From Hippasteria phrygiana (taxonomy: Eukaryota > Echinodermata > Asteroidea > Valvatida > Goniasteridae), in the NCBI GenBank assembly GCA_037893225.1, contig JAZGUH010000274.1:1-64000 (forward strand): a DNA stretch of 64,000 nt. The letters run 5' to 3'. The position numbers and the translations under genes are program-made. Below the pieces are notes generated by a model. It was not told the origin of the DNA, searched no databases, and saw only the letters and a list, made by a program, of their open reading frames with translations. Positions 9,498-20,984 of the stretch are shown here, one piece after another. The stretch's first letter is position 1. Each line of letters starts with the position of its first letter.

Positions 9498-11577
9498 TGT
9501 TGTTTAATATACTTTTTGTATGTTCTCATGTCGATCCACACAAAAACTTCTGAAAACAAAAAACACGCAAGAAAACAAAATAACATTGATTCTGGTATTG
9601 GTATTGATGGGCTTGGTGTGACTGAGACGAGTACAATCGGAAAGAAATTGATTTTTTTGGGGGACAGCTCAATAGAAAAATCGAGTTCTTTGATCTGAAG
9701 CATTTTTATAACAGCAGTTGACAAGACTGTCTATTATTCCCTCCGAGGTTGAATTTCCTTCAGCGTTAGAAGGCACATTGCCACGTTACTACTCACCTTT
9801 CCCGCAACGTACTCGTGACCGTGACACCGTGACCGTGACCGTGACGTGACCGTGACTGTGACCGTGACGTGTGCGTGAAGTGCAAACAAGGCCGAATAAC
9901 ATGACCAAGCCGTAACTTGCACATCAAGCAACAGCTTCGCTGTTATGGGTGCACCACACTAGTTCAAGCTCCATTGACAACAGTGTAAAATCAACAAAGT
10001 TCAGGGCCAAATAACCTGGGGTCCACACAAACAAATGTCACTTATTGTCTGATCTTCTGTCTTTCCATTTCTTTTCTATTTTGGGGGGTTACCCAATTAC
10101 ATTTTTAATTATTGACACAAAACAAACTCACCTCCCAAAAAGTCCTATTTCCCAAGCCGATCAACAGCCATTTTTAACATGGCATCCCTCCACTTTCTCG
10201 GGCAAATAGGACCCATTTTTCAACAGTAATTTTATCAAGTCTGCACACTGATGTATAAGCCCTGAAACCAGGGAGTTGATGCTTGGCTATGTTTACACAA
10301 TCCCACAATTTTTGGAGGCACAAACTCTCCTTTTTCACAAAAAAGTTGTGGGTGTACATTGTATGTTGATGAGCTGGCGCCTAAATTCGGACATTAGTGT
10401 AGTGCACCCTTACGGACTGAATTAGGTGAGTGAGGACCACGTGACTGAATCTGACCCACAAGAACCTTCGTGGAATTAAGCGATTGAATTGGTTTATCTC
10501 CGGCAGGCTGCAATACATTTTCTGCAAAGCTTTATAAAAAGTACTTGACCGGCTCGCTACTGACCGTGCTTTCACATTGACTTTTACTAAAGACGGGCTG
10601 AATTTGGCAATTTGTAAAAAAGGTATTTAAAAGGCTAGACTTAAATCAATGTTTATATACGGCCTACCAGGCCAGACAAATAAATTAAAAAGAAAAGTCA
10701 AGATCATTCCACGAAAATAAAATATCCCCCACAAAGGGGTGCATTGTCTAATCCTGCACTGATTCGGAGTGTCATTTCTTTCCCATAGGATGGCAATGCA
10801 GGATAAATGACTTTCCTCTTTTCCTACTTCCATATCCTAGAGAAAGAAAACGCAACTAGACATGGCAAGTGTAGGTTGGGCAGGTAGGTGCACGGTTGTA
10901 AAGTATAAAAAGCCCGATGAGCCGACCTGCAGCATGCTCTGAAAATATTGATCTAAATTGCGTTTGGAGGTCTTTGGAGTTGAAGGATTGTAAATTATAT
11001 ACCATGTCACTACAGAATTCTAGGCATGAATATTTGGGACGAATTGGCTAAAAAGATTGACCCTATTTAGCCGACGTGCAACCGAGGTGGGACCCATGTC
11101 TGAAGCTTATGTCAGTGCCCCTCTCCCAGCACCGCGTATGAGATAGCTGTGATAAAGCGAGAGGATCCAATATATACTCACAGAGCCCCCAAATCACAAG
11201 CAAGTTCAAGCTGTCAAATCCAGAGGTCACAATGTAGGCTACTCTTTTGCCAAGGCGGGGCAATAGGTTGTAGGCCTCAAATAGATTCTGAAAAGAGTAG
11301 GGTGTGATTTTCAACGTCCACTGTGGACATGCACATCGTCCTAATCTCCCGGTCCAGTTTGAATAGAAAGTCACATATCCAAGGGGTTCACGATCATAGG
11401 TATATGTACCCATGAGCAAGTTTGATCAAGGATGGGGGTTAGTTGACAATTGTCGGACTATCCGAACGCTGGCTAGTCGATCACGTCGAGGCGACCATTT
11501 GGAACCAACCTACAGGGCACTGTCGTGCTGGTTAGCAACAGCGGTACCGTACTAACCAGTGACAAGTGAAGAGGGGA
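9498..11577. other. Unassigned intergenic sequence with a hexamer array
   Basis: A GTGACC-type tandem array lies at about 9814-9875. The rest shows no recognisable gene, and the ORFs are short and without family features. Confidence 0.4.
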
Positions 11578-11585
11578 CCAGTGAC

Positions 11586-11774
11586 CAGTAGCGTATCCAA
11601 CTTTTTGTGCCAGGGAGGGCAAACAACATCTGAACCGTCTTAAAACCGTCGCAAAAACACTATTTCCTTTTGTTTTGTATGACTCCTCAAATGCCGCCGG
11701 GGGGGGGGGGGGGGGGGGGGGGGTTCCCCCTACCCCCCCCCCCCCCCCCCCCCCCCCCGCTGGATACGCCACTG
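11586..11774. mobile_element. 189-bp hAT-like MITE with 8-bp target duplication
   Basis: TIRs CAGTAGCGTATCCAAC (11586-11601) and GCTGGATACGCCACTG (11759-11774). It is flanked by perfect direct repeats CCAGTGAC at 11578-11585 and 11775-11782. An 8-bp duplication with CAG-initial ends is the hAT pattern (established), so this is a nonautonomous hAT. The core holds a poly-G run followed by a poly-C run (11700-11759), which can fold on itself. Confidence 0.85.
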
Positions 11775-11860
11775 CCAGTGACACAGTTCGACAAGCTATC
11801 ATCACCACTTGGATGCTATTCTGTAGGTGTAAGGTACGTCACGAATCGACCACTGGTTCA

Positions 11861-12508
11861 AGGTAGTATACACCATTTGCAAACATCAAAAACAAAACTA
11901 CCGAATTATTACGAAATACCTTACTAGACTGTAAGTAAATGCAGTCTGAAGCATCCTGACAGGTAAAACCATGATGGAACCTGGTGTGCTGCCGTTTTTA
12001 AGAAAAGTGGAAATTTATATCATTTTCCAACCATTGTCGGCCGCATATGAAGCAAGATATGGGGCAGAGGGAACCCCCCCCCCCCCCTCTTTTGTGTTGG
12101 TCATTGTGTTCCCGGAATCTCAGAAGTTCTTTTCAGAAATCTAGGGGGATGTGTTAGGTAACAATAGTCTGGAGTCTGTATAGGGTATAGGGACAGGGGG
12201 GGGGGGGGGGGGGGTGGTACCCCTATGCCCCATCGTGATGGGTATCGTCGGCCGACAATAGTGAAAATAGTCTAGTTCTCCGACCTGATAATTCCCTGAC
12301 TCTATAAATTGCTCCGTTTTGTCTGAAGTATAGGGTCAGGGAACCAGACTACTATAGAACATAATTTTTTTCTCTCTGTTTTCCCAGCATCTTTGCGAAC
12401 GAAACTTTAAATAGGTCAGTGTTACAGCATTTGCGAGAACGTTATAAAATACTAACCCCAAATCCATTTATTTCTGAAAATTACAGCAAAAGCAAATGTT
12501 GCATACTA
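11861..12508 (+). mobile_element. TTAA-MITE copy 2 with a nested element
   Basis: Left end AGGTAGTATACACCATTTGC; left-half signature ATGGAACCTGGTGTGCTGCC; centre GTCGGCCGAC at about 12247-12256; right half TAGTTCTCCGACCTGATAAT to AAATGTTGCATACTA. A TIR element of the 1168-1325 family interrupts the centre (12050-12238). The right TTAA is lost where a second element begins at 12509. Confidence 0.75.
12050..12238. mobile_element. Small TIR element, relative of 1168-1325 (reverse)
   Basis: Begins AAGCAAGATATGGGGC and ends GCCCCATCGTGAT. It shares TTTTGTGTTGGTCATTGTGT with the complement of 1270-1295, and holds poly-C (12076-12087) and poly-G (12196-12214) tracts. It is inserted in the centre of TTAA-MITE copy 2. 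Confidence 0.6.
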
Positions 12509-12794
12509 CCCGATTTTCCTTGATCGAAATTCCACGAAATGGGTCCGGGAGTCTCCGTTTAGAAGCGCCCCCTAGCGACATGACCGAGTGTCCCAGTCGG
12601 CATTCCTCTTAGTCGACCGCTTGCCATCCGGTTAAGTGTCAGGCATCGTGTTACCCAAATATGAAATGAATACATCTGGGCCGGTGTCATGTGTCAACAC
12701 TGACGGTGTCATGCTGACGCGTCGTCTGCCAAAGGAACTTGTCACGGCTGTCAGGCCCCCGTATCGTGTGCCGTTAATCAAGGAAAGCGCCGGG
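12509..12794. mobile_element. TA-flanked MITE
   Basis: Left end CCCGATTTTCCTTGAT (12509-12524) is inverted at the right end (ATCAAGGAAAGCGCCGGG, ending 12794, with a small gap in the pairing). TA dinucleotides flank it at 12507-12508 and 12795-12796. Duplication of TA is typical of Tc1/mariner-like insertions; the superfamily here is inference. Confidence 0.5.
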
Positions 12795-12849
12795 TAGGAT
12801 TGAAGATTCAGCAGTTAAAACTGTATGTCAGTGCTACCGGGTGTATCAT

Positions 12850-13415
12850 AGGGGTGTTCATTTAGTATTCGATTATTCGAAATTGTGCTTGACCTAATAT
12901 TCGAATATTCGATACTCGCCGATCAAGTTTTTCATGCGTCAGCTGCAACTGCATGCCGCGCCGCGCGCGCCGCGCCGCGCGCGCCGTGCCGGTAAAGAGT
13001 TGCACGCAAAGCACGGTGGTGTTTTACGTGCGGCGATCGACATTATGGACCGCCCGATCGACTTTTGCCTGTGCCTGTTGTTTCAAGATCATTACGGGTA
13101 CATATAAAGTTCTGATGACAAGAAACCAAACTAAAGACTGCCTTTTTTGCAGTAATTAGGTTTCAAGGGTTTTACGAACGGGAACAATAACCCCCCCCCC
13201 CCACAAAAAGTGGCATTTGACACTGCTAAGCGCCGTAACTTTTCTATTAAAATAGCATCAGAGTCGTATCTGTACATGCATATATATTTTTTCGAATATT
13301 CGAATCGGTAAAGAGGTATTCGAATATTCGTTTGACGTTCGAATATTCGTTTGACGATCAATTATTCGGAATATTCGTTTGACGATCGAATATTCGGTAT
13401 ATTCGGGACAGCCCT
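12850..13415. mobile_element. TIR element rich in TTCGAATATTCG units
   Basis: Left end AGGGGTGTTCATTTAGTATT, right end ATATTCGGGACAGCCCT. Subterminal ATTCGAATATTCG palindromes are repeated on both sides, densest at 13290-13400. The interior has a GC-rich patch of CGCGCCG repeats (12956-12986) and poly-C (13190-13201). The ends resemble hAT-type elements, but no 8-bp duplication was found. Confidence 0.55.
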
Positions 13416-13416
13416 A

Positions 13417-14580
13417 CCCTAACAAAATGTGAAAATTGAATGGCTAATTTGTTATTAGGTAAGTTAAGAGCTTTTCAGCGGTGTCTCTACGGCTGTGTAC
13501 AAACTTTTTTACATTTTCTTTGAGAAGTTTCCATGTTTTTAATTGAATTTCATAACAAATAGCTTTTGTTGAGTTTATTTTTAACCGACGCGTCTTCAAA
13601 AAGAATGGTTGATTGGTTATTTTGGAGGAGCGATTTTTGCATTGTTATATATTATGCTCTTTTGACAAGCACCCACTTTCATGACCAAATTGAAAGATTT
13701 GAAGAAAAACAATGAAACCCGCCATATTGTTTTTTTGAGTTTTTATACTTCAGATAAATGCCCGTACAGTATATGGCAATTTGTGTTTTCTTTTCTTGCT
13801 GGGGAGAACGGGATCACTCGAGCTTCTCCGAACGTTTTCCGTGCCTGGTTTTATTCGGATTTTTCCTCATTTCAGGATTTTTGGTGAGAGTTCTTCCAGA
13901 TTTCCGAAAATTGTTTGGTCCTTAAATTGTTTTCTCATTCCTGAATGACCTCTGCAAACTGAAACTGTCTTCTAATTCTAATGACCCTATATTTTGCACC
14001 GTATCTTTTAGTAGAAAATGCAGTTCCCTTTAAGCATTTTTCAGCAACGCCATACAAATCAAATACCTCTGAATGTTTCGTTCATTTTCCATTTTCCTCA
14101 GATTTCACGCCTATACTCACTGTACGCAGCTGGTATATCGGAGTGCCTATTTCCGACACCCAGATATTCCCACATCCCGACTACATACTTGCTTCGCGCC
14201 TGTCTATGTAACTCATAAATAATAATCCCGACACCAATGAACATTTCACGGCGTTGAATTATGACATCCATGTCACCGTGCGTACATTGCAGTCGTAACT
14301 CACCGACGATGTACGGTACTCCGGTATATACTCGGCCCAAGGCATGCAGACGTGGTTTCCAGCGCCCAAGTCTGTCCTTTCCCCAAAAAATTACTCCACG
14401 GGCTTATGCGCCTCAACGACACCATTTTGCTCGCTGGAGAGTTCTGGAACTTCGCAGTGGCCGCTGTAAAATACCCCACAAGATGCAGTACATATGAGAC
14501 GGCATGTGGTTTAAAATGATGCCACTGTTGTAGATTAATTGTACATACTTCCAAACAGCATTAATCTTAAATATATTACG
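13417..14580. other. Unassigned sequence, start matches repeat E
   Basis: 13436-13480 matches the start of repeat E. The rest shows no gene. Overlapping ORFs at 13981-14340 on both strands have no family features. Confidence 0.4.
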
Positions 14581-14587
14581 GTACGGT

Positions 14588-14692
14588 AACCCGGAGGTCG
14601 CAGGTTCGAATCCCGCTCCTGCCAGTTTCTTTGTTCACTTTGAAAATGTATTCAAATTTACCTAGTCAGTTTCCCTTGTGGATTGTTTGACG
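14588..14692 (+). repeat. tRNA-derived SINE, 5'-truncated copy
   Basis: Holds the B box and acceptor end (GGTTCGAATCCCGCTCCTGC) followed by the SINE body TTTGAAAATGTATTCAAATT and CCTAGTCAGTTTCCCTTGTG. The A box is missing. Full copy at 16820-16992. Confidence 0.75.
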
Positions 14693-15811
14693 AATTAATA
14701 TTAAAGTGTTATTCTGAGTGGTGAACAATTTCATGGAAAAAATTGCAAGAGTAAGGGTAAGGCTGATTGGAGCAAAAATCAGGCATTTCCACATTGCCCA
14801 CGGGCAACCCTGTTTTTCCTTGTTTTTTTAAGGTTCGGTCTAGCGGGTGTAGTAAGTTTCCCTGGAAAACCGATCTTTAACCATCGCTCCTAAGACAAAA
14901 ATGTGCTCAGGCAACGATGCTAAAAGGTCTATACTTCAATAATACGTACAAGAAACTTTTTAAAAAATTCAAACATTTATTTAAATTCTGCCTAAAGTGG
15001 CTTACGTCATTTATACCATCCTGTGTGCATCGACCATTAAAAAAAAAAAATAGTACTCCCGAAATCCCCTCACTGTTTTTAGTTGGACAGTTGCGCGCCA
15101 AAACCTCTTCAATTTCTGCACACTCCTTCTGAGCGACCAAGTAAAAAAAAAAAAAAACTTCTGCCTACTTTGTTTTTCGAGGCCACGTGCTTTCTTTTTA
15201 AAATAATTTCTTTTAAAAATCCCTCAAAGAGTTGGAGGAAGAGAGGAAATTTCTCCAATTCACTCTATTGCATATTTTGAATCGATTAATATAATCATGT
15301 GTTTTGTATTATGTCTTTTTTAATAGTTCAATTAACTTTTAAATGTCATTTTTATGATATAGATCCATTATAATTCAGTGATAATTGCGAGAATGGATCA
15401 ATAAACCAATATAAAATAAAAAATGAAATGAACCACGGTCTGGCTGCGATTTTTTCCGAGACAGGAATTGCATCATGCATATTCATGATTAAGTTAACTT
15501 TATACATCATGGGCATCACACGAGGGCGCTAGATATAGTGACGTCAGTGATCGATACCTTGCATCTGTACAATAAGTGCGAATGACAGCTGGTCGAACTG
15601 TGATCTCACTGGTCCCCACTTCACTTGTCACAATATGGAATGAGCAATGCTGCTATTGATAACCAGCGCGACCATGCCCTGTAGGCTGGTTCCAAATGTC
15701 GACGTGACGTACGTAGTCGACTAGGCTGCGCTCGGGTAAAGTTAGTCCAACAATCGTAGACTGTGGTTAACCATAGTCCTTGATCGACTGTAGCCGGTTT
15801 GGTCGAGCTGC
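14693..15811. other. Unassigned AT-rich sequence
   Basis: Poly-A runs at about 15040 and 15142. No gene or recognised repeat. Confidence 0.4.
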
Positions 15812-15882
15812 TGTTGTGGCTATATTGGTAGAGTTTAAGGCTTTGGAGAACGAGGCTTGGGTTCGAATCTTCTGCCCAATGT
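15812..15882 (+). repeat. tRNA-like SINE head
   Basis: A-box-like TGGCTATATTGGTAGAG and B-box-like GGGTTCGAATCTTCTGCC lie about 40 bp apart, followed by T-rich sequence. The arms do not form a complete cloverleaf, so this is a tRNA-derived repeat rather than a functional tRNA. Confidence 0.45.
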
Positions 15883-16170
15883 ATATTTCTTTTTCTTGTA
15901 TTAATAAGTGGTGTGGAGGATTATATTTCAAGGGAAACAAGTCCGAGAAGCTGTCTTGCAGCTCCCATAGCCAAGTACACAGAAACACTAGGATAATATT
16001 TAACTATATGAAAAAAATATCACTGCCTGGCTGGAACTATTCGGGGCTTCTTCCTTTTTGAGAAAATCATGACGTTAAACACGTTTTGTTTACTTTTTGC
16101 CAAAAATATTGGAAATTTGATAGTATCGCCGAGCAAGTTCAACATCCCGGCCGAGTTAGTGTTCGTTTAA

Positions 16171-16655
16171 ATGTAGTGTACACTATTGGTAATCCTCCAA
16201 TTTGTGTTTATTGAATTATTACGAAATACCTTACTATAGACTAAGTTAAAAGTAGTCTCAATCATTCTGTGAAATGATGGCACCAGGTGTGCTGTCGTTG
16301 TCAAGACAAGTGGAAATTTATATAGTTTTCCAACGATTTCCAGCTAGAAATTGTTGGAAAACTGCCCTGTAGCATTTAGTCAATGCGCGCGTGGCTACCC
16401 GGACGAGTGGCGCGCCCCGGACATGTACATGCTGGCATTCGGGGCGCGTCACGCGTCCAGGTAGCCACGCGCCTTGACTAAAGGCTATCATCCGCCCGGC
16501 GGTTGAAAACGAGCGCCGTTTTTCTCTGTTTTTTTTAGCCATCCAATAACGCAAAACTTTGAACAGGTTAGTTGAACGATATTTCCTATAAAATACTAAC
16601 CCCCAAATCCGCCCATTTCAGAAAATTGCAACAATGACCAATCATGTACACTACT
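16171..16655 (+). mobile_element. TTAA-MITE copy 3, variant ends
   Basis: Flanked by TTAA at 16167-16170 and 16656-16659. Ends ATGTAGTGTACAC and GTACACTACT. The left half carries GATGGCACCAGGTGTGCTGT and the right half CTATAAAATACTAACCCC. The centre is replaced by a 119-bp GC-rich palindrome (16370-16488). Copy 4 has the same ATCATGTACACTAC end, so the two form a subfamily. Confidence 0.75.
16370..16488. mobile_element. 119-bp GC-rich foldback element
   Basis: TAGCATTTAGTCAATGCGCG at the left is inverted at the right (CGCGCCTTGACTAAAGGCTA). The arms continue through GTGGCTACC and GGTAGCCAC to a centre near 16428. It is nested inside TTAA-MITE copy 3. Confidence 0.65.
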
Positions 16656-16819
16656 TTAAAATCTATGACACGGCAAAGTGATCCTAAATTTCTTTTTATA
16701 GTCGTATCCTCATTGAGTGATCCCCATAATGTCGCTTTCCAGAATGTATCGTTGGGGCGTGATCACTGGCTATACGGCATTACGGGTTTATAACTTCTGA
16801 CTAGCGGCAAGACACTGAC

Positions 16820-16992
16820 AATTTGGGAGACCGCCAACATAGGGCAAGATAGCTCAGTTGGTAGAGCGCTGTTATGGTATTCCGGAGGTCGCAGGTTCAA
16901 ATCCTACTCCTGCCAGTTTTCTGTGTTCGCTTTGAAAATGTATTCAAAAATTACCTAGTCAGTTTCCATTGTGGTTTGTTTGACGTATATGT
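16820..16992 (+). repeat. tRNA-derived SINE, most complete copy
   Basis: The tRNA-like head at 16843-16915 runs from GGCAAGATAGCTCAGTTGGT (A box) to GGTTCAAATCC (B box) and TCCTGCCA. The 7-nt acceptor halves GGCAAGA and TCCTGCC pair with one mismatch. The body is TTTGAAAATGTATTC then CCTAGTCAGTTTCC. A 5' module, TTTGGGAGACCGCCAACATA, precedes the head here and in the copy at 32998. Pol III transcription is expected from the family; activity is unknown. Confidence 0.8.
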
Positions 16993-17880
16993 TCTTGAGT
17001 TTCACTACCGGTGAAACTATAAAAAAGGACATTTTAATTGCGCTCCCACCAAGTTTTAGCGTTAAGAAATCGCCGGTCGTTTAGGCGATAAATCCGTCAT
17101 TCCTCTCGCTTTGGATAAATAAAACGCCTGACGGCATGTACAAAGTCCGAGGCCAAAATGAGAAACACCGATGGTGGGTCGCAGGCCGCACCGCGGCGGG
17201 GCGGGAGCGGCTTATCCTTAGATCACGCTGGCCGCAATTTTTCACACCCTTCCTCGGAACTTTTCGACCCGCGATATCCCAATTCACAATATCCAGAAAT
17301 TACAACGTGGGAACGAAAATGTGGACGGTTATAAACCTGTCCGGTCAAATTAACACAGCTTTCCTTGCAAAGGGGCGGCCTCGGCTGTGATGTGGAGTGA
17401 TGGGAAACTGTGGAGCAGTCGATCTGACCTTTGAACTCAGCAAAGCTGGATCCCGTTGACGAGGGCATTGACCGGAGATCAGCCTCAACCCCACGAGAGA
17501 TCAACCTCGTTAATTGTATTCGGGTATCAGGCAGATGATATTTTTTATTACGAACGAAAACGTTAATTGCGGGGGTCCCCACACATGCATGGACGAATCC
17601 GATCACGTGATTCACATAAACGTCACCACCGCAGTCATGGTGGTGAATTATTGTTCCAAAGCTACCGTTCAAAATAATCGCTCTATTGTACCAGCCCCAA
17701 CTGCAGTGGCTTCCGGCGCAAGCGCTGTAATTTGTGTGATACTGATAGACATTGGCCTACAGTTACGGTCGAAAGTTAACATACACTTGGAAATTCAATT
17801 CGATTAAATTTAAGAAAACATTTATTTCCACACTATAAGCCACACTGCTGAATACTACATGTACATTCAAACAGATGAGG
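16993..17880. other. Unassigned sequence
   Basis: Minus-strand ORF 17223-17672 (149 aa) is the longest frame; it has no recognisable domain, overlaps plus-strand frames and has no splice context. No gene is called. Confidence 0.35.
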
Positions 17881-18089
17881 AGCAGTGTTGGGGTCGAGTC
17901 CGACAATCCGAGTACCAAGTTCTCAGAGTACATTTAGAGCCGAGTACGGGCCGAGCCCGAGGTGATTGAGCAGTTTTGTTTTTTGCTGTTTGCGAATGTT
18001 GTATACCACCCTTAAGTTTGAGGACCATTTACGACAATGGATCACAACATCCAATCCTATGGTGGCCCTGAAGGGACATAATCGGTCGT

Positions 18090-18380
18090 GAATATTTTTG
18101 CGACGTCGCGAATTTATTCAGGACTAGTCGTGAATATTTTCGCGACGTCGTGAATATTTTTGCGACGTCGCGAATTTATTCACGACTGGTCGCGAATTTT
18201 TTGGGGACGTCGTAAATTTATTCACGACTAGTCGTGAATATTTTCGAGACGGTCGTGAATATATTTGCGACTAGTCATCAATTTATTCACGACCGGTCTT
18301 GAATATTTTTAGCGACGTCGTGAAAATATTCACGACTAGTCTTGAATATTTTCGCGACCAGTCGTGAATTTTTTTCGTAA
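18090..18380. repeat. Left subterminal array of GACTAGTC / CGACGTCG palindromes
   Basis: About a dozen self-complementary 8-10 bp cores (GACTAGTC, CGACGTCG, and variants GACCGGTC, GACCAGTC) are joined by AT-rich spacers, each flanked by CGTGAAT or ATTCACG. It is the mirror of 19610-19930. Confidence 0.85.
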
Positions 18381-19609
18381 AATATCCCAGTAACTTGAAG
18401 GGTTCTAAGTGTGCATTATGGGATAGCAATAACATTTCCCCGCGTACGGTTGCGTTTATTGGGAGGGGGCGTAATCATACATGCAGACTATGTGTTACGA
18501 TTTTGAGTCAATGTGATGGAACTTTTTGCTTCAGGGCCTTGGTTAACCGATTGTTAATTTTGGTTGAACTTCTTGTTCTTTACAAGATGAAGTGCTCTTT
18601 AAATTTTAAAAATAGCAAGAAAGAAAGAACCGGTGTGTGCAGGCAAAATTCAAGGAATGATCAGTTTATCTTATTTTTTTGATCATCTCAGGAAATAGCC
18701 GCAGTGAGTCAAAGTTCGTTTAGGGGGTAGGGAGGGTGGGGGTTGTTAAAGGCATCAACAAAATCTCTCTTTCCATTCTGTTTCTATTTGTGGGAAAGGT
18801 TGGAGGAAGAAAGATTCTGTTGAGCAAGGTCTCATTATCGGTTTTTACGTAAGTGACTGGTCTTGCAGAAATTGTTTTTGTATATATTTATACGAATAGG
18901 TTGGTGGCTATGCCAGCCGTGTGGGTGTGTGACTGACCCACCCAAAGCGTAATTTCTTTCTTTTTAAAAAGTGGAATACGCTTCGAGGGAGTCAGTTTTA
19001 GCCACTATTTCTGCAAGATGACAGTCCTGGTATGTGCTGGCTACGTTAGAAGACTCGGGCAGACTCAATCTATTATGCAGTTTGTATTTTGCTCTTTGAG
19101 ATCTGCCAGAGTACGTGGAGTTTCTGGTTGGTGTGGCATTCGTGTTGCGACTTCTTATAGTTAGGTCAGGACCTTGTGGTTGTTATCGTGCATGCGCACT
19201 GTGTTATTCGGTCACGGACACTACACACATGCTTGGTGCAAGCTAAGATTTGTAAATAAGTAAAATACGGATTTTGGGGGTGAACTTTGCAGCGGTTTTT
19301 GTGCGCACGTTGCATGAAAATCATTGAAAATTCCGTTCTTATTCGTGCTGTGGTAGTAATGGGAAAATCTGACTTCTTTCTTATGCTATGGGGCTCATAG
19401 GAGACAGCCCCATTATATTACTTCTTCACATTCTTTGGAGTAACTGTTCACCATGCTAACGTTGTAATAGACGTAGGCCTACGTCCCTCTTCATTGCATT
19501 ACGTAGTGCTGACATGTACGATGGACTGACCATATCACGCGCGAATTGTATGTAATAACGCCCTCTATCGCGCGTTCGGTTAAATACCCTCCAAGCTACT
19601 GAACAAATA

Positions 19610-19930
19610 TTTGCGACAAAATCCGCAACCAGTCGTGAAAAATTCACGACTAGTTGCGAAAAATTCACGACTAGTCGCAAAAATATTAACGACCAGTCGT
19701 GAATAAATTCACGACTAGTCGCAAAAATATTCACATCGTCGCGAAAATATTCACGACTAAGTCGTGAATACATTCGTGACGTCGCGAAAATATTCACGAC
19801 TTCGCAAAAATATTCACGACTTGTCGTGAATAAATTCGCGACGTCGCGAAAATATTCACGATGTCGCAAAAATATTCACGACCAGTCGTGAATAAATTCA
19901 CGACCAGTCGTGAATAAATTCACGACCGAT
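19610..19930. repeat. Right subterminal array of GACTAGTC / CGACGTCG palindromes
   Basis: Same units as the left array. The 137-aa minus-strand frame at 19456-19869 (REYFRDV-type repeats) is a translation of this array and not a gene. Confidence 0.85.
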
Positions 19931-19959
19931 TATGTCCCTTCAGGGCCACCATACAATCC

Positions 19960-20383
19960 AGTTTAAACTTTTCCTTTCTTTCAGTCACAGGGGAAAGAGG
20001 TCACAGCGAGGGTTCAGGGGTCATAACCCATGAGCACTTCTGCAGAGCCCCCTAAAAGAAACTTCCCTTGGCTTGGAGTCAAAATCTTCAAAGGCACAGG
20101 TGAAATCACGATGAGAGCAAAAAACCCAAGTTTGGCCTCGGGCTGTACACATTCCCACTGACATCAAAGTCACTGGGTTTCCGCCCGAATCGAAGTGATG
20201 ATTGAAACTCGGATTTAGTCGGGTGCCTAGAGCCCTAAACTGCCTCTGGGTGATGTGACATTATTACAATGTCTAGTCCAGTCTGCCACATTCGGTATTT
20301 TTTTTTTACAGGGGGAAATACCTGAATGGTATATCGTTGTCGAATGTCCTATCTTTGAAGGAACATTCTCAATTTCTGCCTAA
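19960..20383. other. Unassigned flank
   Basis: 17884-17960 (GTTGGGGTCGAGTCCGA) and 20190-20225 (AACTCGGATTTAGTCGGGTG) are loosely inverted to each other. The 1.9-kb element may therefore sit in an older TIR element; this is weak. No gene. Confidence 0.3.
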
Positions 20384-20624
20384 TAGACGAATTTCACATT
20401 ATCCCCTTTTGCGCACTTCTGGGTTGTAAGTGAGGATCTCAGTGCTAAACAAACACAGTGCTATTCAACAAATTCATTCATGCATGAATGAATCACGCCA
20501 TAAATGGCGGCGCAGCGCACGTTCAGCATTGTAAGTTGTTTACTTGGCACTACTGGGATCCTCCATTTCAAACCCGGAAGTGCGCAGATCAGTGCTATTT
20601 TCGTCAATTCGGAATTTGTCTATC
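20384..20624. mobile_element. AGAGGAAT-type MITE, diverged copy c
   Basis: Ends ATAGACGAATTTCACATTA and AATTCGGAATTTGTCTAT. The interior ATTCATTCATGCATGAATGA and CCCGGAAGTGCGCAG match copies a and b. Confidence 0.6.
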
Positions 20625-20695
20625 GGCACAGACAGAAATCACAGAGAGGCCTATACGTCTTGAACCTGAGAAACTGAAGGCAGAACAAAATTCTT

Positions 20696-20984
20696 CGTCC
20701 TAAAATAACCATGGTTGGAAAGATTATTAAAGGCAGAATACAATAATGTACACGACGGTCCCTTGAAAATGCGCTGTTTGTCTGAAAATCACCGACGACA
20801 AACTATATAGGCCTACGCGTACTCTATCCGGTTTCGAACTGTCCGACTTTTCCGAACCAAACGTTTGCCCCGAAAACATTTTCGTCAATGATTTCCATAC
20901 AAACGGCGCATTTTCAAGGGATGGTCGTGAACATTGTCATATTTTACTTTTGAATGATCTTTACAACCATAGTAATTTTAGGGC
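20696..20984. mobile_element. Foldback element F, full copy
   Basis: CGTCCTAAAATAACCATGGT and GGAAAGATTATTAAA at the left are inverted at the right (TGAATGATCTTTACAACCAT, AGTAATTTTAGGG). An inner pair is GCGCTGTTTGTCTGAAAATC and CATACAAACGGCGC. Partial copies are at 39066, 43894 and 45531. Confidence 0.65.

Larger units (their letters stand above)
18058..19953. mobile_element. 1.9-kb TIR transposon with palindromic subterminal arrays
   Basis: Perfect TIRs run TATGGTGGCCCTGAAGGGAC onward at 18058 and end CAGGGCCACCATA at 19953; pairing extends through ATAATCGGTCGTGAAT. A 6-bp direct repeat CAATCC flanks it (18052-18057 and 19954-19959). Inside each end is a roughly 300-bp array (18090-18380 and 19610-19930) in which the palindromes GACTAGTC and CGACGTCG alternate with AATATTTT or AATTTATT spacers every 20-25 bp. 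The interior shows no transposase, so it is nonautonomous. The interior segment 18490-18780 matches 9170-9497. The superfamily cannot be assigned from TSD length alone. Confidence 0.85.

Noticed and set aside
16843..16915. Possible functional tRNA
   Set aside because: The cloverleaf is close, but it recurs with the same noncoding body in four places, so it is a SINE.
17223..17672. 149-aa ORF on the minus strand
   Set aside because: No domain, no splice context, overlapping frames of similar quality; probably chance.
19456..19869. 137-aa repetitive ORF on the minus strand
   Set aside because: It is a translation of the subterminal palindrome array of the 1.9-kb transposon.
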